From positions 17,679,609-17,743,608 of the forward strand of contig NC_079209.1 in assembly GCF_026745355.1 (NCBI RefSeq): a stretch of DNA of 64,000 nucleotides, read 5' to 3'. Positions within the stretch are counted from its first letter, which is position 1. The number at the start of each line of letters is the position of its first letter. Source of the DNA: Beta vulgaris subsp. vulgaris (taxonomy: Eukaryota > Streptophyta > Magnoliopsida > Caryophyllales > Amaranthaceae). The translations under genes were made by a program, and so were the position numbers. Below the pieces are notes generated by a model that was given only the letters and a program-made list of their open reading frames with translations, searched no databases and was not told the origin of the DNA. Below are positions 10,489-27,416 of this stretch, piece by piece.

Positions 10489-13400
10489 ATGAATAATGAA
10501 AATGATGATCCAAGTGCATCAAAACAATATCGTCATGTTAAGAAGGGAAGGGGTTCAAAACGACATGCATATCATACAGGTATGTATTCATCTAACCGTT
10601 TATAGTTAGGTTTTATATATGAATATATGATATTCCATCTTCTTCCCAATAAATACAATATAACTAATTATTAAATACTAATTAAACTATAATAATTAAA
10701 ACTAATTATTACATTTAACATTTCACGATATTGATGGAATATCAAATATTTCTTATAAAAACTAATTATAAACAATTTAGTAATTATTTTTTAAAGCAAA
10801 GAAAAATAATATATATATAGGATTCTCACCTAAATTCTTCATATATCTTGTGCAATGTGTTATAAAGTGGTTGATTATACTCATGTTATTCGAATGCATA
10901 TCTACATGAAAATAACAAAAAAATAAAAATTATTTCAATAAAAATTATATTTAAGACTATTAATTACAATTGATGAAGTTTAATTTCAGGAAATAGCAAC
11001 ACTATCTAATGTATATGTATTTTATTCCATGGCAATATGTACTTTATTATTTATACAAGTATTCTTCTACTAAATATATGTTTGATTAGCAGACTTACTC
11101 GAAATCCAATCCCATACTTTGTCGCCAAGAATAGAAGAGGATTTTACAAGTCAAGCTCTCATTTAAGCAATATTTCAAATGGTAATATATTTATCATTAT
11201 TTTATAATTAAATTTCATCATTTTCGAATATGTGTATAGTTGTGACATATTTGATAATTTTAAAATATATAGTTGTGACAAGCTTTGAAACACAAGTGCA
11301 ATCAAATGAAATCCATATTCACCAATTATATATGCAAGGGGCAATAGGCAAAGAGAGAGGTACAAATTAGCAAGGGAAAACAGGATATATATATATATAA
11401 AAAACACAAGTAACAAAATCATAACATGTTACATGGTATGTATTGTTCATTGTATTTGTCTATACATATTTGCTTTTAATATATCATTTAATATTTGTGG
11501 TTATGTGAAATATAACATTTTTTTGATTTTTTGCAGATAATGTTAGTCAAGAACAAGAACTACATTTTCATTCTCAAAGAAGTCACATAAGTTGTATTGC
11601 TCGAAGAAGTCCTTTATGCGACATATCTAATGGTATTTCTATTGCATAATATTCCCATTATAATGTTAAAATAGTTAAAAGCTCATGAATTATGTTATTT
11701 TTTTTATACTACTCTATTTGTAATTATACATGACATACAATATGTTATAGTAATAATAGATGTCATATTTATTCTGTTTTATCTATCGTTAGTTTGAAAA
11801 CTAATAAAAACAACATTTTTATCCATTTATTGTAAATAAAAAAATTAATTTTTCTTCATATATTCGTTTAGTCATATGGAATCACATTATAATACATATC
11901 CTTAACAATTGATTCAAATAATTTAAACTTGCATTGGAAAATTAAAGTTAATCTAATTACAAAAAACAGCACAGAAATTTGAAACGTTCATAAAAATCTA
12001 GATTTTATTTGTATTGCACTAATATCTGTTTCTTCAAATTAAAATATGTTTATGTTGATTTATTGTGCATATTTAAGTTTTTCCAATTTTATTTACTCAA
12101 GAAAGTATACATATTGTGCATAAAAATACAAAAATAAAAAATTAATACCTTACATGTATTTTCTTGAAGTCTACTAAATCTCCTTTGCAACATACTGACA
12201 TGCAACCCAGTTTTTAATTTTAACTACATAATTGCAAAATTCGTATAAATAAATATTATAATCAACCTTGGTTAAATATATATTTATGGACAGAAATAAA
12301 AAACATTAAATATAAAATTTTACCTGAAATTCAATTCAAGTGAACCGAATATAAAATATACCAACTTATTGTTGATATTCCACCAAGATCTATAATTTTA
12401 AAACCAATAAAATCATATTATTATTCAATAGTACACTGTTTTAAATTTAAATTATAATTAAAAAATATTAGGACTTTATTTCTTATTTTCATTATGTTGA
12501 AGATAAAATTTTGATTTTAAAGAAATATTAACATGCAATCTAAATACTCAATCACATTTGTAATAATAACCAATAATATTAATAATTATAACGAAAATTT
12601 TTTGTAATTATAAATTCATCATGTATAATAAGATCGGACGAAAAAAATTGTTAAAAGAATATTTTTTTCACTTCCTATTAAACTTATGTAGCTTAAATTG
12701 ACCCATAATTCACAAAATTTTTACATGCAAATCAATATACCAATATAATTTATTGTAGTTATTCATATCTTTTTAAGTAATATCCAGAAATATAAAAAAC
12801 TGCATATATACCAAAAATATTTGTTTCTTACTTTCATTATATTGAAGATAAAAATTTAATTTTCAAAAAATATTAACATGCAATCAAAATACTCAATCAT
12901 GTTTGTATTAATAACCAATAATATGAATAATTATAATGAAAGAAAATTTGTAATTATAGATTCATCATGTATAATATTATCGGAAGAAAAAAATTGTAAA
13001 CGAAATATTTTTTGTCACTTCCTATTAAACTTATGTAGCTTAAATTCACCCATTATTCATCAAAATTTTTACATGCAAATCAAATTTCGAATATTCATTA
13101 TTGTATTCATTCATATTTTTATAAGCAAAAGCAAAAAAAACTATAAAACTACATATCCATATAACACAAACTATATAAACATAAACGAAAAAAAAAGAAT
13201 GTTAAAACTTACCAAAAATCTTTAATTTCCATCTTGAATATGTTGAGATGATGACATGCAACTATATTTTCCAAGTAATTCCTCCATAACTAATCAACAT
13301 TTACTAAATTTCCGAATTGAAACTTCCAAAAAATGGAAATATGTAGCATTTCCATATTATGGTCTTCCGTACATATTTCGAACCAAAGAAATCTGATTTT

Positions 13401-16400
13401 TTTTTATGTTCTGGGTTGGGGAGAGGACGGGGTGGATTTGGGAAAGCAAAAAAATCAAAAAAATAAAGGGAAAACAAAAATAAAAGTTGTAAAAGTCATG
13501 TGCAAGTCACGTGTGTAATGGGTTTAACCTGATATACTAGGTTATCAGGTCACCAGAACCATTTTTGGCAAAGTCATGCAATAGTTAGGTCCAACTAAAA
13601 ATAATCAAAAGTTGGGACTGATTAAAGAAGATGTCCAATAGTTGGGACTGTTTTTATCAATTTTTCTTATTTATTTGACATTTACTTTAGCCACACAATC
13701 TCCTTCTGATATTGCCAGAAGTAACATAAAGCTGATTATGTTAGAAAAAAGAGCTCGAGGTATGCATTCTCTACTTTTCAATGAACTGATTGTATTCGAT
13801 AATTACATCGATTTGTTTATTTATATTAACTAAAATGCAATAATTAATAGGTAGCTCTATGGTTTCTGGAGACATGTTGGAATTGGCACAATCTCATAGT
13901 AATGTTCGATCTAAGAGACATGTGGTTCGAAGTTCAAATATCCTTAAATCAGTTACACGGAGAACTATAAATGGTATTAATTTATTATTTACTTATTTAA
14001 TATAAGTATGTAATATTTGAAGTACTTTTCACATCATATCTAAAATGTATTATTTTTTTATGACTGTTATATAAAGATGAAAATATTGAATCAAGTTCTC
14101 ATGACAATCAATACTACCGTTCAAGATGAGTGTGTTACAGAATACGATAGTGACAACGACGTCAATTATATGGATATCGTTACAGGTTGGCATATAATTT
14201 TTAATAACTATTGCAAATCATGCGAAACGTCGTACTTATTATTATAATTTGTTGTATTTCTTATTATTTATGTTTATATCGCATATTTATTATTGATTTT
14301 GTTTTTTCACAGAGAGCTACTCTGATTTAGGAGACCCAACATATGTCTGTGAGTTTTGTGGCGCGAAAATGTGGTTTGATGAGAGAGTCAACAAGAAAAT
14401 CAAATAAATCAAGTCAAAGTTTTCGTTGTGTTGCATGCAAGGGAAGGTTCAGTTACCTCTGCTAAAACATCCACCTCAAATTATTTATGATCTATTGAAG
14501 AAGAAACATAATAGAAGCAACCACTTTCTTGAATAAAGAGGATATAATATGATGTATCTGTTTACATCAATGGGTGGAAGGATTATTGCCCTACAACTAA
14601 AGATCGAGGTGCATAAAATTACAAAATTGGTGGTCAAAATCATCACTTAATAGGTACTTTATTCTGCTGATGGTGCACGACCAAAGTTTTCTCAACTTTA
14701 CATATATGATACTGAGGATGAAATAAAGAACAGGAAAACAGCTGCAAGGTACAACATAGTAAATGGATTTAAGTATCATTGTAACTTTAATTGTTTTATT
14801 TACATATTCCGTTTCAAATTCTAACTTATTTTCATTATGTCTTACCAGTACGTCAAACCCAGACAAGTTTGAAGATCGCTTAGTCGCACAATTAAAGATA
14901 TGTTAGATACATAATACCTTTAGCTCATAATTTTAGAATGGCTAGGGATAGGTTTGCATCTAACACGTGTGAGAATTTGAAATTAAAACTTATCGGCAAA
15001 AGAGAGTCTGATGAAGAACTTACAATTTGCCAACAACAGAAGTAGCTGCACTTATCGTAGGAGATATTGATAGTGCCGACAAAAGAGATATAATTATCGA
15101 AGGAAGGGTGGAAAGCTACAACAAATTTCCGAACTTCATCCTTCTTACCTCGCTATGCAATATCCACTATTATTTCCATACGGAGAAGATGGATTTAGAA
15201 CAGATATTATGCACAGGGATAAGACTCCATCAGACGGTTCAACAGGAAAGAGGTTTAAACTCACAATGCGTGAGTTTTTTGCATACAGAATACAAGACCG
15301 AGCTCTGGAGGCGGCAACAATACTATTATCTCGAAGGTTGTTACAACAATTCATAGAGATGCTTACACAATGATTGAAGCTGAAAGGTTGTCTTTTCTTA
15401 GACACAACCAACAAAGCTTGAGAGCTGCAATGTCAAGAATTTAAGAGGTGCTGTCGAAGAGGTGAAACGAGGGATCTTCGACTGGAAGTCGTATAGTATT
15501 GCCATCTTCCTTCACAGGAGGACATAGTTATATGAGAGAAAACTATCAAGATGCGATGGCTATTTGCAGATGGTATGGTTATCCAGATTTATTCATAACA
15601 TTTACGTGTAATCCTAAGTGGCCTGAGATTACTAGATTTGTAAAAAAAAGAGGCCTAAGGCCAGAGGATAGGCCAGACATCATATGTCGAGTTTTTAAGA
15701 TGAAACTAGACCAGTTGGTGAAAGATCTGAAAGATGGCAAAATATTTGGCAGGGTTAGGGCTGGTATGTTAGACATCGTCCTTATTTTATTATTATTTTA
15801 TTATATGTTATTTTTAATTGGATTGCTATCGTTTATATCTATTTAACTTGAATATCAAAACTATTTTGTTGTCTGCTTATTTTCAGTGGTCTATACAGTT
15901 GAATTCCAAAAGCGTGGTTTGCCGCACGCTCATATTTTGTTGTTCATGCATCAGGGAGACAAATACCCTGTTGCTTCAGATATTGATAAGATTATTTGTG
16001 CTGAGTTGCCTGATAAATCTGAAGATCCAGAACTATATCAAGCAGTAAGCGAGTACATGATGCACGGTCCATGTGGCTCAGCAAATACAAATGCTCCGTG
16101 TATGATTGACAAGCAATGCAGTAAGCATTTTCCCAAGAGGTTTATTGAGGCAACTAAGGTAGATGATGAAGGATATCCAGTGTACAGACGAAGAGATAAT
16201 GGATCTACAGTTGAGAAGAGTGGGGTTCACCTTGATAATCGGTATGTTGTTTTGTATAATGCTGAATTGCTTCGTAAATATCAAGGACACATAAACGTTG
16301 AATGGTGTAATCAATCTAGATCAATTAAATATTTGTTCAAATATATAAACAAGGGATATGATAGGGTTACGGCTGCGGCTTATCAAGATAAACAGAAAGA

Positions 16401-17664
16401 AGGTGAAGTAAAGAAATAGATGAAATAAAGATGTACTATGATTGCCGATATATTTGGCGTGTGAAGCAATTTGGAGGATTTTTGGATTCAACATACATTA
16501 TCGAACCCCTGCTGTTGAAAGATTAAGTTTTCATCTACCGGGAGAACAAACCGTTTTGTTTAACGACCATGCGGATGTGGAATCGTACTAGACAGACCTC
16601 ATATTGACAATACGAAATTCCTACTTGGATGCAATGTAACCAAAAATATGAAGAAGCTAGGGAGCTTACTTATGTGGAGTTCCCTACAAAATTTGTTTGG
16701 AAACAGGCACAGAGAGATGGACCCAAGATCTAGAGGTGTCACAATAGGACGAATCTACCATGTCTCACCTGGATCTGGAGAGAAGTTCTACCTTAGAACT
16801 TTATTAAATTTTGTAAAAGGCGCGACATGCTACGAAGACATTAGAACGGTTGATGGTGTAGTGTTCCTACATTCAAGGAAGCTTGCTATGCAAGGGGTTT
16901 ACTTGATGATGACAAGGAATATGTCGATGCAATAACAGAAGCAAGTTTTAGAGAATCAGGGTATTATCTAAGACATTTGTTCTCTATGTTACTATTATCT
17001 GGTAGCATGTCGAAGCCGGAGGAAGTTTGGCATAAGACATGGCAGTTATTATCTGATGACATACTTTACAACAGCGTTGTCTTCAAAAAAATAAAGGTAA
17101 ATAACTACGAAAATATTTTTTAGTAAAAAATATATACTTTTAGCAATTTGCATTCTTAATATAGGTTACTGTTTTGTTTATATGTTTCACAGACCTGCAT
17201 TTAACCGATGATCAAATCGAATCTTTTGCATTGGCTGAGATTGAAACCATGCTCCAAAGTAATGGTAGCAGCTTGCGTAGATTCAGTGAAATGCCGTTTC
17301 CTGATGAACTAATCATGTTTGAAGGACAAAACAAGCTTATAGCAGATGAGCTTTCATATGACATTGAGGAAATGACCGTGGAACACGACAAATTGTATAA
17401 AGGTTTAACTGATGAGCAGTCGATGATTTATCGAGAAGTATTGGATGCTGTCTCGAGTGAAGAAGGAGGTCTATTTTTCGTTTACGGCTATGGAGGACGG
17501 GTAAAAATATGTTTGGAAAACATTATGTGCTGCAATAAGAAAGAAGGGCGAAATTGTATTGCCAGTAGCTTCGAGTGGAATTGCTTCTCTCCTCCTTCCA
17601 CGTGGAAGAACAGCTCATTCTAGATTTGGTATCCCTTTGAATGTAAATGAGAATTCTACTTGCG
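10489..17664 (+). pseudogene. Helitron Rep/helicase (PIF1-like) gene, decayed and 3'-truncated
   Basis: Helitron proteins combine an HUH-type rolling-circle Rep nuclease with a Pif1-family helicase. Small N-terminal exons start at an ATG (10,489-10,579), with others near 11,093, 11,537-11,632, 13,690-13,760, 13,851-13,970 and 14,076-14,185. From 14,313 the conserved zinc-finger block DPTYVCEFCGAKMWFDERV appears, then the Helitron_like_N region with PLLFPYGEDGFRTDI. The Rep HUH motif is GLPHAHILLF (about 15,920) and the tyrosine motif is KYLFKYINKG (about 16,330). The helicase start LTDEQSMIYREVLDAV leads to a Walker A loop that is frameshifted near 17,500. There are at least two in-frame stops near 14,406 and 14,535 and further breaks near 15,440 and 16,420. 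The frame ends at the remnant of a copia LTR, so the helicase C-terminal motifs are lost. No Helitron 3' hairpin with CTRR end is visible. Confidence 0.85.
12476..13084. repeat. Tandem duplication, period about 343 bp
   Basis: A segment of about 260 bp at 12,476-12,741 is repeated at 12,825-13,084 with moderate divergence. Shared landmarks include TATTAACATGCAATC, AACCAATAATAT, CTTATGTAGCTTAAATT and TTTTTACATGCAAATCA. It lies in a long intron-like gap between N-terminal exons of the Helitron gene. Confidence 0.8.
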
Positions 17665-17731
17665 TTCTACTGAAATAAACATTTCTCCTCTTTCTCTCTC
17701 TATAATGAGTATTGAGATTGCTTAATTCTCA
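17665..17731 (+). repeat. Copia 5' LTR remnant
   Basis: Sixty-seven bases match the 3' end of the LTR at 22,573-22,639 almost perfectly and end in CA. The TATA region present in the 3' LTR is missing, so this copy should have no LTR promoter. Confidence 0.9.
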
Positions 17732-17895
17732 TGGTATCAGAGCAGATTACGTTCCATTTCGAATCTGTTTCTTCAATATTATCAATCTGAAGAAAAATTC
17801 TTCAAGATTTCATAAAATTCATTTGAATTCTGTCAAAATTCTTCTTGTTTCTTGACTTGTTTCCGCAATTCTAGTTTGAAATTGAAGAGTTGATA

Positions 17896-18969
17896 ATGGC
17901 AGCAAATGAAGAATCTTCGAACAACAATAATTCTCAGTCAAATAACAATGTGAGTTTGTTCTATAATGATCCTTATTACATTTCTAGTTCAGACAACACT
18001 GTTAGTAAAATTGTTCCTATAAATTTGAATGGAAATAATTTCTTAAGTTGGAAGCGAAATGTTAGAAGAGCTTTAATGGCGAAAAATAAATTAGGATTTC
18101 TTGATGGTTCAATCAAGAAACCTGATGTTACTGATAAAGATATTTCACGGTGGATGAGGAGTGATTATCTAGTTACTTGTTGGTTGATGAATTCTATGGA
18201 CGCTGATATAGCAGATAATTTCACATATGTTGATAATTCTGAACAATTGTGGTCTGAAGTTTGTGAAAGATTTGGTCAGACAAATGGACCGCAAATATAT
18301 CAACTGAAAAAGGAACTTGATAATTTGCGACAAGAGAATATGTCTATTGTTGTGTATTTTGGAAAAATGAAGAAATGTTGGAATGAATTACAGAACTTAC
18401 GCAATTTTCCTACATGTTCTTGTGGAATACTTGTTAAATGTAGCTGCAATTTTATGAAGAAATTGAATGATTTTGATGCTGAGGAAAAGTTAATGCAGTT
18501 TCTATTAGGTCTCAATAGTAGTTTTGAGAATGTCATTAGCAACATTCTTGCTACAGATCCATTACCTTCCATCAATAGAGCTTATTATATTGTCCAACAG
18601 AATGAAAAACAAAAGGAGATCAGTGGTTTTAATCATGTTAATCATGAGATTAATGCTCTTGCTGTTCAAAGATCACAGAATTATGTTAAGAAAGACTGGA
18701 AGAAGGACAAATATGAACATAAGTGTGACTTCTATAAGGGTAAAGGACACACAAAAGATCAGTGTTTCAAGATAATAGGATATCCTGATTGGTATAATCC
18801 TAAGAAAAACAACAAAGTTGGTGGGAAAGTAGCTGCAAATGTCACTGCTGTTACAGATTGTGAGTATGAAGATACTCCTTTGGAGTTTATGTCTGCTGGC
18901 CCTGGTGAATCTTATGCTGGTAATTCTGGTGCTGCTATGGATTCTGGAATGGTGAGCACCATTATGTAA
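17896..18969 (+). CDS. Copia gag polyprotein
   Basis: Gag forms the virus-like particle of the retroelement. The ATG at 17,896 opens a frame of about 357 residues. PINLNGNNFLSWKRNVRRAL marks the Retrotran_gag_3 start, followed by the UBN2-like core with DNLRQENMSI and EEKLMQFLLGLN. The zinc knuckle reads CDFYKGKGHTKDQC, in which the second Cys expected of the CCHC pattern is Tyr. The frame ends at TAA (18,967-18,969). The next frame continues in phase, so a single stop separates gag from protease where copia elements normally have one continuous gag-pol. Confidence 0.85.
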   Translation: MAANEESSNNNNSQSNNNVSLFYNDPYYISSSDNTVSKIVPINLNGNNFLSWKRNVRRALMAKNKLGFLDGSIKKPDVTDKDISRWMRSDYLVTCWLMNSMDADIADNFTYVDNSEQLWSEVCERFGQTNGPQIYQLKKELDNLRQENMSIVVYFGKMKKCWNELQNLRNFPTCSCGILVKCSCNFMKKLNDFDAEEKLMQFLLGLNSSFENVISNILATDPLPSINRAYYIVQQNEKQKEISGFNHVNHEINALAVQRSQNYVKKDWKKDKYEHKCDFYKGKGHTKDQCFKIIGYPDWYNPKKNNKVGGKVAANVTAVTDCEYEDTPLEFMSAGPGESYAGNSGAAMDSGMVSTIM

Positions 18970-18975
18970 GAGGTA

Positions 18976-21119
18976 ATGAGAAGTCTGAAAGGCAAGCAAC
19001 AAAGTTCTGGAGATTCATCTGCATCTGCCTATGCTCACTCTGCCAGGGTTAATAGATGTGATCAGATGATTATTGGAGAATCTTCCAATAATCACAGTTC
19101 TTATGCTCATAATGCAGGTAAAATTTCTACTCCCATACCTGATTCTAGTAGTTGGATTATAGATTCAGGGGCTACTGATCACATGACACATGATGCTAGT
19201 ATATTTTATAGAAAAAGAAGACTTAATAAGGTTCTTGAGGTTGGTTTACCTGATGGTAATTGTAGTTATGTTCATGAAGTTGGGGATGTGATGCTTAAAT
19301 GTGGTATTATGCTTACAAATGTGTTACTTTTCCTACTTTTACATATAACTTGCTTTCCATAGGACAGTTACTTGTTGATGGTAAAGTTCATGTAGAATTC
19401 ACACCTACAGAATGCCTTTTCTCTCATCCTAACTCTCATCAAATTCTTGATAAAGGACAGAAACTTAGAGGTTTATATTTCTTGATCTCTACTGCCCTTA
19501 GTTCTTCTGTAAAACCTTCTTTTCACAACTCTTTTGCTTCTCATATTTCTACTTCTAACCTTCATATCATGCATGCTCGACTTGGTCATGTCTCTCTCTC
19601 TAAAATGAAACATATTCCAGAATGTCAATGTTCACATCTCAGTGAATATTTTTGTGAAGTATGTGTATATGCTAAACATCATAAATCTCCCTTTCCTAGA
19701 AGTATGAGTAGAGCTCTCCAATGTTTTGATCTTATTCATCTTGATCTTTGGGGACCCTATAAAGTTAAAACTCTTCTTGGAGCATCATATTTTCTCACTA
19801 TATTAGATGACCACAGTAGGTGTACTTGGACATTTTTGTTGCAAAATAAAATGCAAGTATTCAAGACCATTGAATCTTTCTTCTCTCAAATTCTTACTCA
19901 ATTCAACACTAAAATTAAATCCATTAGATCTGATAATGGCACAGAAATAATTCAAGAACAATGTGCTAATTTCTTCCTTTCTCAAGGTGTCATTCATCAA
20001 AGAAGTCTAGCAGGTGTTGCACAGCAAAATGGTAGGGTGGAACGCAAACACAAACATCTTTTAGAAGTTGCTAGAGCTCTTGAATTCCATGCTTCTATGC
20101 CCAATAAATTCTGGGGAGAATGTATCTTAACATCTACATATCTCATTAATCATCTTCCTTCATCTGTCTTATCTTGGAAAACACCCTTTGAAATATTACA
20201 TAACAAGCCTCCTGACTATTCATTACTCAAAGTCTTTGGATGTTTATGCTTTGCACATACTAATACTAAAGATAAATTTCAACCTAGGGTTGTTAATTGT
20301 GTGTTTATTGGATATTCATTTGGTCAAAAGGGATACAAATTGTATAATCTTGATACTCACAAAGTTTTTGTGTCTAGAGATGTCATCTTTAGGGAAGATG
20401 TGTTTCCTTTTCATACATCTCAATCTGATTCTAATCCAAATACTCGCATAGACATGCCTACTGTTTCTTTCAATGATTCTCCTATTCATTTCCATCCACA
20501 TAGTCCTATTCCTTCAGCTTCTCATCATAGTCCTACTCATTCTGTTTCTACTCACAATTCTGAAGCTTCTAATAATCAATCTTCTTCTATTAATCTTCCT
20601 GATAACCACTCTTCTCCTCACCTTATACATCATACTACTTCTCATGGTTCTAGTCCACATGTTGCTGATGATAGTTCTTTATCTTCTCCTATTAATCAAA
20701 ATACTGACACTATCTCATTACCTACTGATGCTTCTATAGCTGATGTTTCAGCTCCTGTTTCTACCATACCTATTAATCAATCTTCTGAGATTTCAGTTAT
20801 TCCTCCTAACCTTCACCTACCTATCAGACATTCTGCTAGGATTGTTAAACCTCCCACAAAGCTTCAAGATTTCATTTGTCCCACTATTCCAGTCTCTTCT
20901 TCCTCTATGTCCTTTAATGTCACAAATCATTCTCAAGTTGTTGAACCTACTACTTATCATCAAGCTAGTAAATATCCTGAATGGCAACAAGCTATGAAAA
21001 GAGAACTTGATGCACTTGAAGCTAATGACACATGGGAATTACAAGCTTTACCTAAGGGTAAGAAAGCAATTGGATCAAAGTGGGTTGGTGGCTACTGGTT
21101 ATCAACAGGTTGCTGGTGA
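18976..21119 (+). pseudogene. Copia protease-integrase segment, frameshifted
   Basis: The aspartic protease motif WIIDSGATDHMTHD lies near 19,155-19,195. The frame breaks near 19,325 and resumes one frame over with FTYNLLSIGQLL. The gag-pre-integrase motif HARLGHVSLSKM and the integrase core follow, with DLIHLDLWGPYK, ILDDHSR, IRSDNGTE and QNGRVERKHKHLLEVAR, so the D, D and E positions are present. A Ser/Pro/His-rich linker separates it from the reverse-transcriptase start YPEWQQAMKRELDALEANDTW. At about 21,087 a deletion removes a conserved block of the RT N-terminal part and shifts the frame. Confidence 0.9.
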
Positions 21120-22440
21120 GGACTTTACTCACACTTTTTCTCCTGTAGCCAAGCTGGCTACTGTGAGAATAATCATTTCTCTTGCAGTAACTAAACAGTG
21201 GCCTTTATGTCAATTAGACATAAATAATGCTTTCTTACATGGCTACTTAGATGAGGAAGTGTTTATGAAACCACCTCTTGGATATTCTAAGGCTAAACAT
21301 GGTGAAGTTTGTAGATTGAAAAGATCTTTATATGGCTTAAAGAAAGCCTCAAGGCAGTGGAATAAGGAGTTAAGTAAGTTTCTGTTTAATCTTGGTTTTG
21401 TACATTCTAAGCAAGATTATTCTTTGTTCACAAGAAGTCTTGATGGAGAATTTATTGCGATTTTAGTCTATGTTGATGACATGGTCTTGACTGGAACTAG
21501 CTCTTCTCAGATTAGTGCCATTAAACTTGCTTTGTACAAAGCATTCACCATCAAAGACCTGGGTAATTTGACATATTTCTTGGGTATAGAAATCATCAGG
21601 AATGAGTCTGGTCTTTTGTTAAGTCAAAGGAAATACATCACAGATATTATCAAGGATTTTAACCTTGAAAACACAAGAGTTGTTTCTTCTCCTCTTCCTA
21701 AGGGTCTTGGTTTATCTACTGATATTGGTGAAGTGTTAGAAGAACCAGAAGTTTACAGAAAGCTCACAGGCAGATTGTTATATTTAAATATAACAAGGCC
21801 TGATTTGTCCTACGCTACACAACATCTAAGCCAGTTTTTGAGTTGTCCAAGGAAGCCTCACCTTCAAGCTGCCTTATATGTTGTTAGATATTTGAAGAGT
21901 ACAATAAACATGGGTTTATTCTATCCTACTGTTAGTGATTTGAGATTAACAGCATATAGTGATGCAGATTGGAGTTCCTGTTTGTTCAGCAGTAGATCAT
22001 TAAGTGCTTATTGTGTTTTTCTTGGATCACACTTGGTATCATGGAAAACCAAGAAACAGAAAACAGTCAGCAAGTTATCTGCTGAGGCTGGGTACAGAAG
22101 CATGTCTAGCACTGCTTCTGAACTTGTTTGGGTGGAAGGTCTACTTCAGGATTTAAATGTTAATGTTCCTCTTCCTATTATTATGCATTGTGATAACACA
22201 ACTGCTCAACATATTGCGCAGAATCCAGTCTTCCATGAAAGAACAAAGCACCTCAAAAGAGACTGTCATTATGTGAGAGAACAAGTTGCATCTGGTTTTA
22301 TACAAACAGCTCATGTCCCTAGTTCCTTACAATTGGCATATCTGCTTAAAAAGCCTCTCTCTGGTCCTCAGCATGTTTTGTTAGCTTCCAAGCTTGGTCT
22401 TGTTGATTGTTCACAAGTCCAGCTTGAAGGGAGGATATGA
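21088..22440 (+). pseudogene. Copia reverse transcriptase-RNase H segment
   Basis: The open segment starts just after the internal deletion at VATGYQQVAGEDFTHTFSPV. It contains QLDINNAFLHGYLDEEV, LKRSLYGLKKASRQW and the catalytic YVDD box at VYVDDMVLTG. RNase H follows with AYSDADW, SKLSAEAGYRSM and HCDNTTAQHIAQNPVFHERTKH. The Glu after SAEA, conserved in most copia elements (SAEAEY), is Gly here. The frame runs into the 3' LTR start. Because the upstream frame is broken, the enzyme cannot be produced as a full polyprotein. Confidence 0.9.
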
Positions 22441-22639
22441 AGATTATCCTTCTGTAATTAGTAATAAGCTGATGTCTTACTTTTCTGTTATAGTTGTTAT
22501 AACCAACTCTAACTAACTCTACTATAAATAGTCATTGCTTAGCTTTGTAATGACTTGATGAGTTTATTTCTTTTCTACCGAAATAAACATTTCTCCTCTT
22601 TCTCTCTCTATAATGAGTATTGAGATTGCTTAATTCTCA
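22438..22639 (+). repeat. Copia 3' LTR, complete (202 bp)
   Basis: It begins TGAAGATTATCC directly after the purine tract GAAGGGAGGATA and ends TTAATTCTCA. It carries a TATA box (TATAAATA at 22,523-22,530). The next base is already receptor-kinase coding sequence. Confidence 0.93.
22523..22530 (+). promoter_or_regulatory. TATA box in copia 3' LTR facing the receptor kinase
   Basis: TATAAATA lies 117 bp upstream of the first in-frame ATG of the receptor kinase (22,647) and on the same strand. LTR promoters normally start transcription some 30 bp downstream. Read-through into the gene is inference. Confidence 0.5.
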
Positions 22640-22646
22640 CCCTCCA

Positions 22647-27173
<4,527 letters not shown>

Positions 27174-27416
27174 AGATAAACTCTGAGATGGACGAAAAAA
27201 GCTTCAAATATGAAGGTCGATTGTTTTTGTTTTCCTATCGAAATGTACTCCCTCCATTACAAAGTAAATGAAAGATGTTCCATTTTAGAATCTTCTAAAA
27301 TAATTGTTCTCGTTTGATGATAATAGAGTAGTCATGATTTATGATCAAAGTTTTGACGTCTTCATTAAGTGATTCGAAATAATAGAAGAGTGCATCTATG
27401 GTATAACATGTTACAC
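27174..27416. other. 3' flank of receptor kinase; original insertion site
   Basis: This holds the 3' UTR region of the kinase. A Stowaway-like end TACTCCCTCCATTACAAAG begins near 27,245 without a visible partner, so it is probably a remnant. The last bases TACAC form the target duplication of the next element. Confidence 0.5.

Larger units (their letters stand above)
17665..22639 (+). mobile_element. Ty1/copia retrotransposon with truncated 5' LTR
   Basis: The order is LTR remnant, primer-binding site, gag, protease, integrase, reverse transcriptase, RNase H, LTR, which is the copia arrangement. The 3' LTR is complete (202 bp). The 5' LTR keeps only its last 67 bp (17,665-17,731), followed directly by the initiator-Met PBS TGGTATCAGAGC at 17,732. 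Left of the element is Helitron coding sequence and right of it is a receptor-kinase exon, so this is not a simple insertion into one gene and no target duplication is present. A deletion or ectopic recombination must have reshaped the left side. Confidence 0.93.

Noticed and set aside
12878..13225. 115-residue plus-strand frame
   Set aside because: It coincides with the second copy of the 343-bp tandem duplication, is AT-driven in composition, and its counterpart in the first copy is broken.
17732..17743. tRNA-like TGGTATCAGAGC motifs (also at 25,203, 25,584 and 36,785)
   Set aside because: These are primer-binding sites complementary to the initiator-Met tRNA 3' end, next to LTR ends, not tRNA genes.
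20188..20997. Leu/Ile-rich plus-strand frames that look like membrane proteins
   Set aside because: They are alternate frames of the Ser/Pro/His-rich linker in the copia polyprotein.
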